A stretch of DNA of 64,000 nucleotides, taken from the NCBI GenBank assembly GCA_032622095.1, contig CP136063.1, positions 35,066,106 through 35,130,105 on the forward strand. The letters run 5' to 3'. Each line of letters opens with the position of its first letter. The first letter of the stretch is position 1. Position numbers and translations under genes: made by a program. The notes under the pieces were generated by a model. That model was not told the DNA's origin, did not search any database, and saw nothing but the letters and a program-made list of their open reading frames with translations. This DNA comes from Siphonodentalium dalli. Lineage: Eukaryota > Mollusca > Scaphopoda > Gadilida > Siphonodentaliidae. Shown here piece by piece: positions 38,801 to 48,734 of the stretch.

Positions 38801-41800
38801 AATAAAACAAAATAAAAAAATGTTTTGTTTTTTTTTGGTCCAATTTTTTGTTGTTTTTGCAATGGCAATAAAAAGTTTAGTTTAAAATAGGGTCGGTCGG
38901 GTTAGCGAAACAAACGTCTTTTTTTTTAGGCCTAAGGTGTATTGTGTCATATCAAGAAATTTATGCACTGTTCTTGGAAGTAGTATCTTTGATTATAGTT
39001 TTGACTACTCAAACAATATAAAATGAGATAAAACTATGGCCTAGTGTGTATTAGTAACTATTTTTTCATAATACTAATTTAGAATTAGATATTCACAAGT
39101 ATTTGAGACTTTTTGTCCCCTGTGTCCCACATGCATAACAAGAAATATACTGGCAAACTGCAATAAAAATAATTTTTCAAACAAATCAGTGTCTTCACAA
39201 ACAAATTAAAAAAAAATCACAATCTTTAAATAGGACAAATTCAAATTTTTACCGTTCTGATTGAAATTTTTTGAGAATCACCCACTTACATTTCAGATAC
39301 AAACAGATATCAACATACCGGACAACGGACCGTGGTCCATGACAATATTGTCTTAATATGCACAGGAAATCCAAGATGGCTGCCAAGGCGGCCATTTTGT
39401 TTTATGGAACGTGACCAAAGGGGGACGTTCTCATCTAGGCAGCGAGATGAACAAGCATAGAAATTTGGTGATGATTGGATGATAAATGTGACCTGTAGCA
39501 TGCATGTGCAGAAGGAATTACTGATGAAAAGCACTGGAAAACAAAATGGCTGACAGTGGCCATTTTATTTTGCTGAACAACCCCAAAATGACTCATGCAA
39601 ACATCCTCAAAGACAAAATTAAAGATAAACAAACAGTTTCCATTTTTTTTTGGACAAAAACCAACAACACAATCAACATAATAATGTCATCTAGAATGGC
39701 CTTGACCGATGATACATAATAGGATTTAATGTCAATGATGACAAACTTACTTTTTGCTCTGTCATTTCTCTGATCACCTTCTCGGGTATCTCCCGACTTC
39801 TTAAATATTTCTTTAGATCATCCTCCATGTCAGTCTTTTTAAAACAAAGAATATACAGATATAATTAGTTTAATACAATCAATAAATTATCACAAAATGA
39901 TCACATTCAACCGCAAACTAATTTTTTTTGTGGACAGGTACATGAATGTAGATTTCTTTTATTTTTATCCTTTATTATTCCGAAACTATATAGTGTTTTC
40001 AGTGATGAAATGAGTGAAGTGACCATAGTTTATAAATATATTCAAAACAATCAATGATCGCCGATAAAATGATCAACAAGAGTGATTTGACACAGTTGAA
40101 AAACACCCAAACATTAGGCGCCAAATGTTCTTTAACATCCAGTCTATAAATTTGTGTTTTAAGATGATATAATGTTTTTTAATTATTTAAATACATGCTC
40201 ATGTGGCCCCTAGTTGTCCGATAATTGTCAGTTAAAGCCCCATAACAACTTTGTGAAGGTTAAATTTTCGAATTAAATATTACTATGTACTGAGTATTAT
40301 TGTATATGAGAACCCCCCCCCCCCCACCCCCCCCCCAAACATACATACATGGCCATTCTTTGGTCGAAACATGATAAAAACAGGAAATATTAAATACGAG
40401 TTTACTAAGTTGATTTCGAAGCTTGTTTCAATCAAAGCTGTAATACCTCTGTGTGACGACAGGAACTTTATCTATAATATTACGTCAGTTCTGGTTGATG
40501 CTATTTATAGACGCTAAATTCCGGAAACGTAAAATAAAAAAATTTCAGTTTGAGGCGGTGGATTATTTTGGTTTATAGCGATGTTTAGACAACACGAATC
40601 CAACCTAGCGGGTTCAGGTATGTCCTTCCACATATTTTTACATATAAAACCACCAGCGTATCGAACCTAGCTGCTTTTAAAATAAAAAATTGACCCTCAC
40701 AAAGTAGTTGTGGGGCTTTAATGATTTCATTCCGAAAAAAAAGGGAAAACCAACCAACCAACCAGATGACTTTGAATTTGTGAAATGTCGTATATTTGTT
40801 TTATCTGGTCAATTAAGCAATGCATCATTGCAATTGGATGTGATAGGCTAGGACAAGCAGACAAACAGTCTGAAACAGATATCACCATACCGAACAATGG
40901 TGAATGTACCATGACAATATCTTCTTAACATGACAAAAAGCCTGAAAAGGGGATGTTCTCATCTAGGCTACATGGAAGGAAAATCCAACATGGCTGCCAT
41001 GGTCTCATCTAGGGCCTAAACAAATAATACCTTTGTTTCCGCTAACGAGCTAAAAAAAAATTAGGGTAGGTAGGTAGGCTTAACTTTTTTTGTTTGTTAA
41101 CTTTTTTTTTTTCAGTATCTTTAAAAATAACTGTATAATACTTGTCAATAACCCAAACTATGCACTTCTTAGCCCCAATCAGGTTAACCCAGATGACAGA
41201 GGAACTAAAAACTCCAATTCAATCTTACATATGCTTTAATATTTACATATATACTAGTCTATATACTAAGAATAAAGATAGTCTTTGATAATCCTAATAT
41301 TTCCTATATGGTCTGGCGACAACTGGAGTCAGTCCAGCACCACTGCACTGTTCACATATTGGAGTGACCGTCTTGTACCGATCTCTTAAGGATGGCTTCA
41401 CAACACCACCTTCTCCGCATTCAGTGAAGGATCTAGGTATTTTTTGGGGACACCTGTTTTTGGGCAATGATATGCCGAAGGCATAACCTGAAGGCCTGAT
41501 CGGAGGAATGTTTGGGAAGGGTGACCCCCTGATGATGGTGGGGGTTCTTCCCCTGGAAAAATTTTGAAAATCCATTGCATTTAGATCTAATCTAAGGCTC
41601 TTTGAGTCAGTATTTTGAATTTTACAGAGAGGTCAATTTTATCAAGTTTCTCAAGCATAACTTTGGAACTTTTTATATACATGTATGTATGGATTGGAAA
41701 TGCTTATAAGTTATTGTCAGATATCTTTTGGTTCTATGGATTATGCTTATCGGAAGCCTTATCCTGCTTGAAATTAGACTTGCCATCATCACTCTAATTC

Positions 41801-44800
41801 ATAAATAGGCTATTTTATAAAATTCAAGTGAGACACATACCGTACATAATATACTACATGTACATGTAATACAGAAATCCTACATGTAGTACAGAAACAA
41901 TGTACATGTATTAAGGTAGTAATGACTATATATGGTACTAATCTCTATGTTAATTTTTCATTTGGTATTATGAGATCCCACTTGATAACCAGGTTGATTT
42001 GATCAAATTGTTAATGTTCCTGTGCTGTAATTGATTGAAATACTGAAGTCTGAACGCTGAATGATAACATACCGTACCTGAACTCAAATTATTTGAAGTT
42101 TTCACAGATGAAAGCTAGATAAAGCCAAACATACTTTACAGTATGATTCCAACTGTTAAACTTAAATCTTTTTGTAAACTTAAATTTCTTATGTCAATAT
42201 ATATAAATATATAAATGTTTTGCATCTTGTTATGATATGAATTGGGACCTAAATTAAAAAAAAAAATTAAATAATAATTATTTTTTTATTTGGGTCCAAT
42301 TTTGTTTTGTTTTGCAATGGCAATAAAAAGTTTAGGGTCGGCGGTTTAAAATAGGGTCGGTCGGGTTAGCGGAAACAAACGTATTTTTTGTTTAGGCCTA
42401 GGCATTGACAGAAACGAATATGACATTTGGTGACTTCACAGATCGGATACTGTGACCTGAAGCTTTTCGGAAGTTATTTCTGAAGAAATCCAAGAATGTG
42501 ATCATTTTGTGAAACTTTATTTGATTGTATTAAACGGAACCTAAAGGGCACATTCTCAACTAGGCATTGAAACAAACAAGCATGTGAAATTTGGTGATGA
42601 TTGGATAACAAATGTGACCTGCATCCTGTACGGAAGCCGTCGGAAGGAAATTCTGAAGAAATCGTAAGATATCCAAGATGGCTTCCGCGGCGGCCATTTT
42701 GGAATTCGGAAAGGGACAAAAAGGGGACGTTCTCACCTAGGTATTGAAACAAACAAGCATATGAAATTTGGTGATGATTGGATGATAAATGTTATCAGTA
42801 TCGGCTAGCCTGTACAGAAATGACATAAAAATTGCTGAAGAAATCCACAAGATGCATGGCTTCCTCATCGGCCATTTAGAAATTCGGACCAGTGTTGTCA
42901 TGCTCATTGGAGAGTATTCACGCATATTATATTTACAGTTTTACTAGTATTGAATAGCACCACATATAGGACCATATGACACCATTTATACGGTGATATA
43001 TTGTTAAAGGTACTCAATCCGTAAGAGGGTCCCCATCTCAACAGATTCCAACAACAACAATCCGATCAGAGGGTCCTATATTACTATTTCTTTGGCTTTG
43101 GGGGTAAAAAATATTTGATTCGAGTCGAGGAACCCATCAAACAAAGCTCAGAGTTATTAGATATTGATTTTTGAAAATTGTTAATTGCTCGAGATGAGTA
43201 CTAATAACTGCCGTCAATTTGGTAACCTGCTCGAGATTTTACGCCAAAACTCTATTCAAACAGACAAGGATGGATAACTCTATAATCAAGTGGTAATAAT
43301 AACGAAATTTTGACTGTCTTCTGGGCCAGAAAGAATGCCCGATAATGAAAAATAATAGATTTCTAAAATCGATATCTAACAGATCTGAGCTTTGATGTGT
43401 GACTTCCTCGACTCGAATCAATATTTTTGACCCCCGAAGCCATTGAAATAGTAATTGAGAGGAGTTTTATCGGATTGAGTACCTTTAAATACACATTAGG
43501 CCTACTGCATGGGCTACTGCGAAGCAAAATATTGTTATATTTTAAAGGATGATGTGTTACTAGTGTGTGTAAAACAATAAGTGGGAAGACATATACATAT
43601 CTGTCTGACATTCATCCGATAGGACTCATGTTGCCCATACTTCGCTAAAATCAGAATATGCCTACATATGTATAGCCTCAAACTGATAAAAGGGGATCGA
43701 TATATATACATGTAAAATCTTAGTTTGTTTCTGTTGTTATTGTTTATGGTTGTTTAATATCTATTGCTTGATCTCTCATGCGAGTTAATAATTCCATTGG
43801 CGCGACTGGATTGTTTATGGTTGTTTAATATCTATTGCTTTATCTCTCATGCGAGTTGGTAATTCCATTGGCACGACTGGCACTCCAAAAACAGCTCAGT
43901 ATCGACAACGCCCGCCGGATGGAGAACAACCAATTGGTTATATCATGGGATGAGTGCCAATATACAAACGTGATACACAGTAGCCCAGTAATGTGCATTT
44001 AACAATATATCAGCATACAAAGAGTGTTATATGTGGTGCTACTCATTATTAATAAATCTGGAAATAAAATATGCGTGGTTACTCTCCAATGAGCACGACA
44101 ATACTGGTCCAAACTTGCGAAAACTAAACCGCATGCGAACCCAAATGCTAACGGTTGACCGGAAGGGAACCGTGACATTTTCGAGATATATAGGTCCACG
44201 TGTTGACAGAACAATTATGCAAATTAGTTACTCGGTCTTCGGACTAATTTGCATATAATTTGCATATATAATGAGGAAATTGGACTAAAAATCACCAAAA
44301 AAGGGAATTTTTCAGAAATTTTACACAAAAAAGAGGGAAAATTTATGTTTTGCATAATAAATTTATCGAACGTGTTGTTTTTGGTTGTTAACAAGAAACA
44401 TTATGTGCCCATGGTTTCATTAATATGCAAATTAGATGTTATGAACAGCCACACCCCTTTTTGATCAACACATTGTATATGGTGTAATCAGATTTTCATC
44501 TGTTTAATTTGTATACGGCTTCGAGCTGTTATTTCATAATAACTAAGTCATTATAAAGTCATTTCAAGTCATTCACTATTTATCTATATCGCGACAATCA
44601 GCGTTGCAAATTTCAAGTCATCAAAATGTCATATTTGCGTTTTCGTTTCAAATTCACACTTCGTGAATTTATCAAACTTCATCTCTAATTTATCATCTAT
44701 AGTCTCATTTAATATTTTATGTGTCATTTCGACAGTAATTAGTCGAAATTTATTTGCACAAGTTTCGTACTACGGCATTGTGGGAAATAAGTTTTCAACA

Positions 44801-47800
44801 TAATTTCTTCGCAAACTCAAGCTACTTTCACTTTTGTATTCAAATACCTGCACGTAAACACCGATTTACGAGTTATACTTACACCTACCTATCCACCAAT
44901 AGTTCCGATCTATGCATAATGTTTCATTATTCATGTCATGTCATATTTATGAAGTTATTGCCATTTTATCATGAAATTTCCATCACATACTTTCAGCTGT
45001 CAAACTCGTGTTTATATTTTCAGAACTACTTTCGTGTAGTAATATTGTACTAAACATTTATTCAAACAGTCAAAGCGGATGACAAATATCTCATTTGTCA
45101 TCATATTCACTACAGCTATATATTTCAATTAATTACTTTTACTAAATTTAAGGTAATTAGTCATTACCAGTCATCAGTCATTTTGAACTATTTCGTTCCT
45201 CCTTCGCTGAAGTGTAATGCGTTTCAGCCATAAAATATTTAACGCTTTCCGGCGGCTGCTAATTTGTGCACTTCGCTAATATTATATCAATCATCTAGTT
45301 GAAAACATTGTTGGAAACTACAGATTCCACGTGAAAATTGCACAAAAAGAGCACAAGTTCACATTCGCTCTAACTATTTTTAATAATTTCTTTAAAAGTG
45401 TACACAAACTTTTTCAGTAGGCCCTATAAAACTTCTAGGGTTCAAAACAGTACAGCAATCCTGATTGAAACATTCGGTGCTAAAAATTTGTGAATGTTGA
45501 ACTGGAAAAAATATTGAATTGATTCAGATGTAATTCATGCTTGTTTAAAGGTACTCAACCCGATAAAACTCCTCTCAATTACTATGTCAATGGCTTCGGG
45601 GGTCAAAAATATTTGATTCGAGTCGAGGAAGTCACCCATCAAAGCTCAGATTTGTTAGATATCGATTTTAGAAATCTATTATTTTTCATTATCGGGAATA
45701 CTATCTGGCCCAGAACTCAGTCAAAATTGCATTAAAATTACCACTTGATTTTAGAGTTATCCATCCTTGTCTGTTTGAATAGATTTGGAGAACACATCCA
45801 GAGCAGATTACGGCAGTTAGCAGTACTCATCTCGAGTTTATAACAAATTTCAAAAATCAATATCTAATAACTCTGAGCTTTGTTTGATGGGTTCCTCGAC
45901 TCGAATCAAATATTTTTTACCCCCAAAGCCAAAGAAATAGTAATATAGGACCCTCCGATCGGATTGTTGTTGTTGGAATCTGTTGAGATGGGGACCCTCT
46001 TTACGGGTTGAGTACCTTTAAATGTTTTCCACTTCATGCTTACATCAACCTGATGCTTTCTATGTCACTTGGTGTTTATATACAATTTAGTAGTTATGAC
46101 AATTAAGCAATAGAGAACCACACACACACTGGTATGGTCAATGGAGTTCCAACTTGAGCAGCTGAACAACAACCAATTAGCAGCTGTCATAGCTAGCCAG
46201 TGTGTTTAATTGATCGACATTGTATTTCCATGTAATATAATTAAATTAAAATTATGTTGAATTAGATATTTGCACATGACAAATATTCACCAAACAAGAA
46301 GATGAATCCTGCAAAAGAAAGACCTGCAATATATGTGTGTTCTATGTGATTTCTATCAGTGTTGGCACGCTATCTACGGTACGGTATGCGAAAGACCAAC
46401 TCAAAGTAAAATTCAGTAGAAAGTGAAAGTAGAAACGCTCAATTCATTTCACAGAAAAAATCATAACTATTTGCCACAATTTCCACAAAACTCTTTTAAA
46501 ATATTGTTATTTTGAAAACTATACAAACCAAATTCAACTTTAGTTATAACCACATGTTATTTATGGGAGGCCAAATTCACATTTAATAATTAATTTTGCT
46601 TAAGCGCAATCAATTGCGCTTAAGCGCAATTCATGGTTATATGTAACAAAACACCCCTGGTGAATAAATAGGTTTCTCCATAACTTAGCATTAACTCCTA
46701 TTGACATGTCACCTCTTGGTTTCATTGGTTTGGATGGGTAGGGAGCTAGCCCAACTTCTTTATCAAAATGGCTGACTCGCAATAGTATCACCTTCAAGTT
46801 CTGTTTTAGTTGGAGCGACTCGTGATAGCATTATATTATCTTCGGTATATATTAGTTGGGGCTACTTGCAATAGCATTACTTTCTGTATTAGTCGGGGCG
46901 ACATTTATTTTCTTCAATTTTCGAGTATACAGGCACACCATATGAGGGAAGCAAGCCCTCGGTGACACCACATTCACACTATATGATCATGGAAATACTA
47001 TAGATTTGTGCAAGAGATGCTGATTTAATAAGAAAAACTAGAGCTCCAGGACTGAGACACCAAAGCTCCAGCAATAACACACCATTTTTTGGACAGGGAT
47101 GCTGATAATATGAAAATAGGGTTTTTTCCCCCTGATTTAAGTCAATAAGTAAACCATACAGTAATGCTCTAATTAATCGACTCCTTAACCACAGCAGAAT
47201 TATGGATAACTTTTCAACATTTAGTCGGAAATATGGCTTGTTGCCATTCATCGGAAAGCTCTCGAGATTCTGCTGTGGTTAAGAAGTCGATTAATTAGAG
47301 CATTACTGTATGAGGTAAGAAAGCCCTCATGCAGTGACACCGCATGCATGTATAGGATATTACCATAGTAAAGGCTAAAATCTGTGCAAAAATACATTAA
47401 AAACATCATACCAAAATTTACTAGAGTTCCGGGAAGGCGACATCAATTCTTTGGATAGAGGGATGCTGATAATATGTAATTAGGGATTCTCCTTGTTGAA
47501 CACATACTCACAGTTGACTGTTGAGTACAGGTCAAAATTAGCCCAATGATCATCTTGTGTTGCTAGGTGATACACCAGGTCATGCTAATAGTTTATGGGT
47601 AAGTTAGATAGTAGTCACAATTACGCTTAAGTGCAATTGATTGCGCTTAAATGTAAATGCCCTATTTGCGCTTATAAAGCACAATATGTGGTATTTGCAC
47701 TCAAGCGCAATTATTTGCGCTTAAGCTCAATCAATTGCGCTTAAGTGCAATCAATTGCGCTTAAGCGCAATTCATTATTAAATGTGAATTTGGCCTCCCA

Positions 47801-48647
47801 TAGTTATTTATATGTAAAACTATACATTTTAAACGAACACTTTTGTCAAATTAAGTTCAGAATTCAATGCATTTTGGATATACTGCGTCTGACCTATTTT
47901 TACGCTAAATTCCGGGGGTGGTGAATGTTTGGGGGAATGTCCGGAGGGGCAAACTAGATTACCAGAAGCTGCCTTAACACTTTTTAAGATTGCCAAGACC
48001 CAACTATATCTTATTTTCGGTATGCTTTTTTTCTAAAGTCCATTCTGTGTCAAATTTTCTTCAATAAATAATTCGAAGACGAAGAGTCATAAAAATCTTT
48101 AAAATCAATTAGAAAAAAAGTATACCCCATAAAAATCAAGGTCAGAATCTCACCTTTCACACACATATCGACCAATGAGATTAAGATTTTCCCCTCCGGC
48201 GACAGCCAAAAAAGCCGGTCCGTCAGCCATTACGTCCGATTTCGTGCCGACGCACCATTACAAAGCAATTATCTCCAACAAACGCCAATAACGTCACACG
48301 TCAAGTTATACATCAAATTAAAGATAAAATCCCACTGAATACAACACAGAAAGAATTATGAAGTTTCCATTTGTTTCTTTTTATATACATTTCATCAGGC
48401 GCTCATTCAGCAGGATGAACAGTTCACGAACCGCTTGCAGTGGAGCGCGTGTGGCACAATTTCGATGCATGAAGTTGTAGGAGCTAGGCCTATATCAAAT
48501 TGCACCCAAGATTAATTCCCCGTACCGTCCCATTCTACATGTAGTTTGGGCCTATATAAAAAGAAAATATCATAGCGTCTAATGACTAATCAGGTCTAAT
48601 TGACTACGGTGCATACGTACTTCTGTAGCAAGTTCTGCCTCTTCCAT
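23807..48647 (-). CDS. Spliced SAM-like/RanBP2-zinc-finger/HECT ubiquitin-ligase-like gene
   Basis: Exons in order: 48621-48647 (MEEAELATE), 39751-39834, 30296-31016, 28769-28900, about 24637-24940, 23807-24000. GT-AG borders and phases agree for the first four and for the last two. Residues 11-68 resemble a SAM domain (REIPEKVIREM, SSYIPKLGDRVALRKWC). Residues 121-215 hold a conserved GWIHNH and KGGGTR region ending LTFYLSSES. Residues 278-298 are a RanBP2-type zinc finger (C281, C284, C295, C298). The last two exons are a HECT C-terminal part (RRFLRFCTG, GRTPVAHTCGCVLELP), whose HTC cysteine would carry ubiquitin, ending WCMDII and a stop. I found no exon for the HECT N-lobe, and the 5' edge of the fifth exon is uncertain. 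The gene is therefore truncated or an exon was missed. The first exon (near 48.6 kb) is the least certain link. Confidence 0.72.
24230..24545. repeat. Pearl-like fragment, second family
   Basis: Unit blocks AAGATGGCCACCATGGCAGC, TTCTCATCTAGGCATTGA and GCGACCTGTAGCCTGTGC, with a right edge GACAATAGCTTATTTAGACT, as at 17697-18475. It lies in the last intron of the HECT-type gene. Confidence 0.65.
24941..25329. other. Intron DNA, SINE-like tail
   Basis: GAGCGTGAATAAAGCACTATACAAAA followed by an ATTATTACTATTATC-type tail near 25210-25265 resembles the 3' end of a SINE. No HECT exon was found here on the minus strand. Confidence 0.35.
25330..26497. mobile_element. 9-bp-TSD transposon (Mutator/MULE- or Merlin-like), non-autonomous
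   Basis: The 9-bp repeats GGTATCTAG flank it exactly (25321-25329 and 26498-26506). The inverted repeats are perfect for 68 bp, starting TAGTCCAAGTCTTCTTG. Each TIR also ends in another TAGTCCAAG. The 1.0-kb centre encodes no recognisable transposase; the longest minus-strand ORF (25600-25935) has no known family. TSD length fits Mutator or Merlin. The element lies in an intron of the HECT-type gene. Confidence 0.85.
26906..28734 (+). mobile_element. Pearl/HINE-like element P1
   Basis: The left edge is GAAAGTGTCAATGACAC, then TGTAGCTCAACTT. The right edge is CAATAGCTCAAACTTTAC, AAAGTAAAGTTGAG and CTAA. GTGTCAATGACAC and CTTTACAAAGTAAAG form hairpins, and TAGCTCAACTT/AAGTTGAGCTA are subterminal inverted repeats. 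The centre is an array of about eight units of roughly 190 bp (AAGATGGCTGCTGGCGGCC, CCAAAATGACTCGTTCCC, AGACTAAAGGTACGACCTG). This layout fits bivalve pearl elements and Helentron-derived HINEs. The ORFs are repeat artefacts. Confidence 0.8.
28905..30295. other. Intron with pearl-like fragments
   Basis: Short second-family pearl fragments lie at about 29395-29475 (CATGGCTGCCATGACGGCC) and 30110-30230 (TAGGCATCGAGATGAAC). The rest is AT-rich. Overlapping plus-strand ORFs at 29448-29670 have no recognised family. Confidence 0.5.
31017..31818. other. Intron with CACGTACGTTACAT repeats
   Basis: Three copies of TGTCACGTACGTTACAT or a variant lie near 31417, 31606 and 31627, and an inverted one at 37393. 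A partial pearl left edge is at 31741-31790 (GTGTCAATGACACTGTAGC). No exon seen. Confidence 0.45.
31819..33674 (+). mobile_element. Pearl/HINE-like element P2
   Basis: Same left edge (GTGTCAATGACACTGTAGC) and same right edge (hairpin, then GTTGAGCTAA) as P1, with about nine internal units. Two alternating unit types are visible, one ending GTACGACCTGTAGCCCGTGC and one with CAGACGAACAGTACG. Before the right edge there is a CACACGCACACA stretch followed by GGACGAC. Confidence 0.8.
33778..34905 (+). mobile_element. Pearl/HINE-like element P3
   Basis: Left edge GTGTCAATGACACTGTAGC, right edge AAACTTACAAAGTAAGTTGA followed by GCTAA (a compensated hairpin variant of P1). About five units, some with internal deletions (for example near 34400 and 34570). 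Confidence 0.8.
34906..35371. other. Spacer between pearl elements
   Basis: Unique AT-rich DNA with CACATGACCGATGGTCACATG (an imperfect palindrome near 35000). No coding signal. Confidence 0.4.
35372..37040 (+). mobile_element. Pearl/HINE-like element P4
   Basis: Same edges as P1, with about eight units; the first several are closely similar, suggesting recent unit duplication (35640-36150). Ends GTAAAGTTGAGCTAA. Confidence 0.8.
37041..37587. other. Intron DNA
   Basis: No exon or structured repeat apart from AACGTACGTGACGACGTCAC near 37397, related to the motif at 31417-31640. Confidence 0.35.
37591..38932. mobile_element. 3-bp-TSD transposon copy 1 (PIF/Harbinger-like?)
   Basis: TAA on both sides (37588-37590 and 38933-38935). 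Ends GGCCTAAAAAAAAATATACG and its inverse, then TTTGTTTCCGCTAAC. It is about 90% similar to 41013-42398. TWA-type 3-bp TSDs suit PIF/Harbinger, though no transposase is present. It carries the small conserved ORF at 37869-38150. Confidence 0.8.
37869..38150 (-). CDS. Small conserved ORF of unknown function
   Basis: 93 codons, conserved in full length in the second copy at 41294-41575. The end is the most protein-like part (DRYKTVTPICEQCSGAG, then LTPVVARPYGKY), with a CxxC pair. It may be the C-terminal remnant of a longer transposase or accessory protein. No family recognised. The start is simply the first ATG and may be artificial. Confidence 0.4.
   Translation of the reverse strand: MDFQKISRGRTSTIIRGSPLPNNPPLRPSGYAFGISLPKNRCPQKIPRSFTECGEGGVVNPSLKDRYKTVTPICEQCSGAGLTPVVARPYGKY
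38936..39304. other. AT-rich intron DNA
   Basis: No feature supported. Confidence 0.35.
39305..39610. repeat. Pearl-like fragment, second family
   Basis: Blocks AAGATGGCTGCCAAGGCGGC, TCTCATCTAGGCAGCGAGAT and GTGACCTGTAGCATGCATG, in intron 1 or 2 of the HECT-type gene, next to its second exon. Confidence 0.6.
40236..40717. mobile_element. TTAA-flanked element with AGCCCCA termini
   Basis: TTAA on both sides (40232-40235 and 40718-40721). Inverted ends AGCCCCATAACAACTTTGTG and the inverse of AGCCCCACAACTACTTTGTG. 482 bp, non-coding, with a poly-C tract near 40315-40335. Confidence 0.75.
40810..41012. repeat. Pearl-like array, second family, split by a transposon (left part)
   Basis: CAATTGGATGTGATAGGCTAGG lead-in, then unit blocks to TCTCATCTAG at 41012. 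The array resumes with GGCATTGACAGAAACG at 42402, so the 41013-42398 element inserted into it. Confidence 0.7.
41013..42398. mobile_element. 3-bp-TSD transposon copy 2 (PIF/Harbinger-like?)
   Basis: TAG on both sides (41010-41012 and 42399-42401). Starts GGCCTAAACAAATAATACC, ends GTATTTTTTGTTTAGGCC. Nearly collinear with 37591-38932. The broken target reads CTCATCTAG|GCATTGA, the normal pearl-family-2 text, so insertion is directly demonstrated. Confidence 0.88.
41294..41575 (-). CDS. Small conserved ORF, second copy
   Basis: 93 codons collinear with 37869-38150, with about ten substitutions and no frameshift (for example NPSLKDRY against KPSLRDRY). The CEQCSGAGLTPVVARPY segment is unchanged. 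Confidence 0.4.
   Translation of the reverse strand: MDFQNFSRGRTPTIIRGSPFPNIPPIRPSGYAFGISLPKNRCPQKIPRSFTECGEGGVVKPSLRDRYKTVTPICEQCSGAGLTPVVARPYRKY
42402..42885. repeat. Pearl-like array, second family (right part)
   Basis: Two to three units after the inserted transposon: TCTCAACTAGGCATTGAAAC, AAATTTGGTGATGATTGGAT, AAGATGGCTTCCGCGGCGGC. Confidence 0.65.
42887..44108. mobile_element. Inverted-repeat element containing a nested MITE
   Basis: Inverted ends GGACCAGTGTTGTCATGC/GCACGACAATACTGGTCC extend about 45 bp (through ATTGGAGAGTA). A TTAA MITE (43008-43484) is nested inside. Two direct copies of TTGTTTATGGTTGTTTAATA lie at 43740 and 43811. No clear TSD, so class uncertain. Confidence 0.55.
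43008..43484. mobile_element. TTAA-type MITE, copy 1
   Basis: TTAA on both sides (43004-43007 and 43485-43488). Ends AGGTACTCAATCCG and its inverse. Largely palindromic interior with GGGGGTAAAAAATATTTGAT and CGACTCGAATCAATATTTTT. Confidence 0.85.
44109..45544. other. AT-rich intron or intergenic DNA
   Basis: Several TCATTTCAAGTCATT-type simple patterns (44540-44780) but no gene, array or transposon end that I can support. Confidence 0.4.
45549..46017. mobile_element. TTAA-type MITE, copy 2
   Basis: TTAA on both sides (45545-45548 and 46018-46021). Ends AGGTACTCAACCCG and CGGGTTGAGTACCT. In opposite orientation to copy 1 by internal markers. Confidence 0.85.
46022..46555. other. AT-rich DNA
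   Basis: No feature supported. Confidence 0.35.
46562..47802. mobile_element. TATGGG-terminal element with 6-bp TSD
   Basis: GTTATT flanks it exactly (46556-46561 and 47803-47808). Ends TATGGGAGGCCAAATTCACA and the inverse. Just inside lie repeats of the 16-bp palindrome TTGCGCTTAAGCGCAA: two at the left, five or more at the right (47626-47775). Terminus, 6-bp TSD and palindromic subterminal repeats parallel the giant element and A/B, so it is probably mobilised by the same type of transposase (inference). No coding capacity. Confidence 0.82.
47159..47308. mobile_element. Tc1/mariner-type MITE nested in the TATGGG element
   Basis: TA on both sides. Ends CAGTAATGCTCTAATTAATC and the inverse, 44-bp arms with one or two mismatches, 150 bp in total. 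CAGT start and TA target fit Tc1/mariner. Confidence 0.85.
47809..48620. other. Intron 1 region of the HECT-type gene
   Basis: Mostly AT-rich, with a GC-richer patch at 48190-48300 and 48400-48470. No exon confirmed on the minus strand. Confidence 0.4.
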
Positions 48648-48734
48648 GTCGATGTGTACCGGTGCCGAATAACACGTGGCGCGCACTCGAACGTCCCCGA
48701 AGAAGTGTTCACCACAACTGACTAAAATCTTGCT
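48648..48734 (-). promoter_or_regulatory. Conserved inner border of right terminus, probable promoter of HECT-type gene
   Basis: Read on the minus strand, the block GGACTTAGCAAGAT, GTCAGTTG, CACTT, GGGACGTTCGAG, TGCGCGCC parallels 867-964 upstream of the integrase. It ends just before the ATG at 48647. It contains CACGTG. The shared promoter role is inferred. Confidence 0.5.

Noticed and set aside
44754-45053. 99-codon ORF
   Set aside because: AT-rich, no family resemblance, no splice or promoter context.
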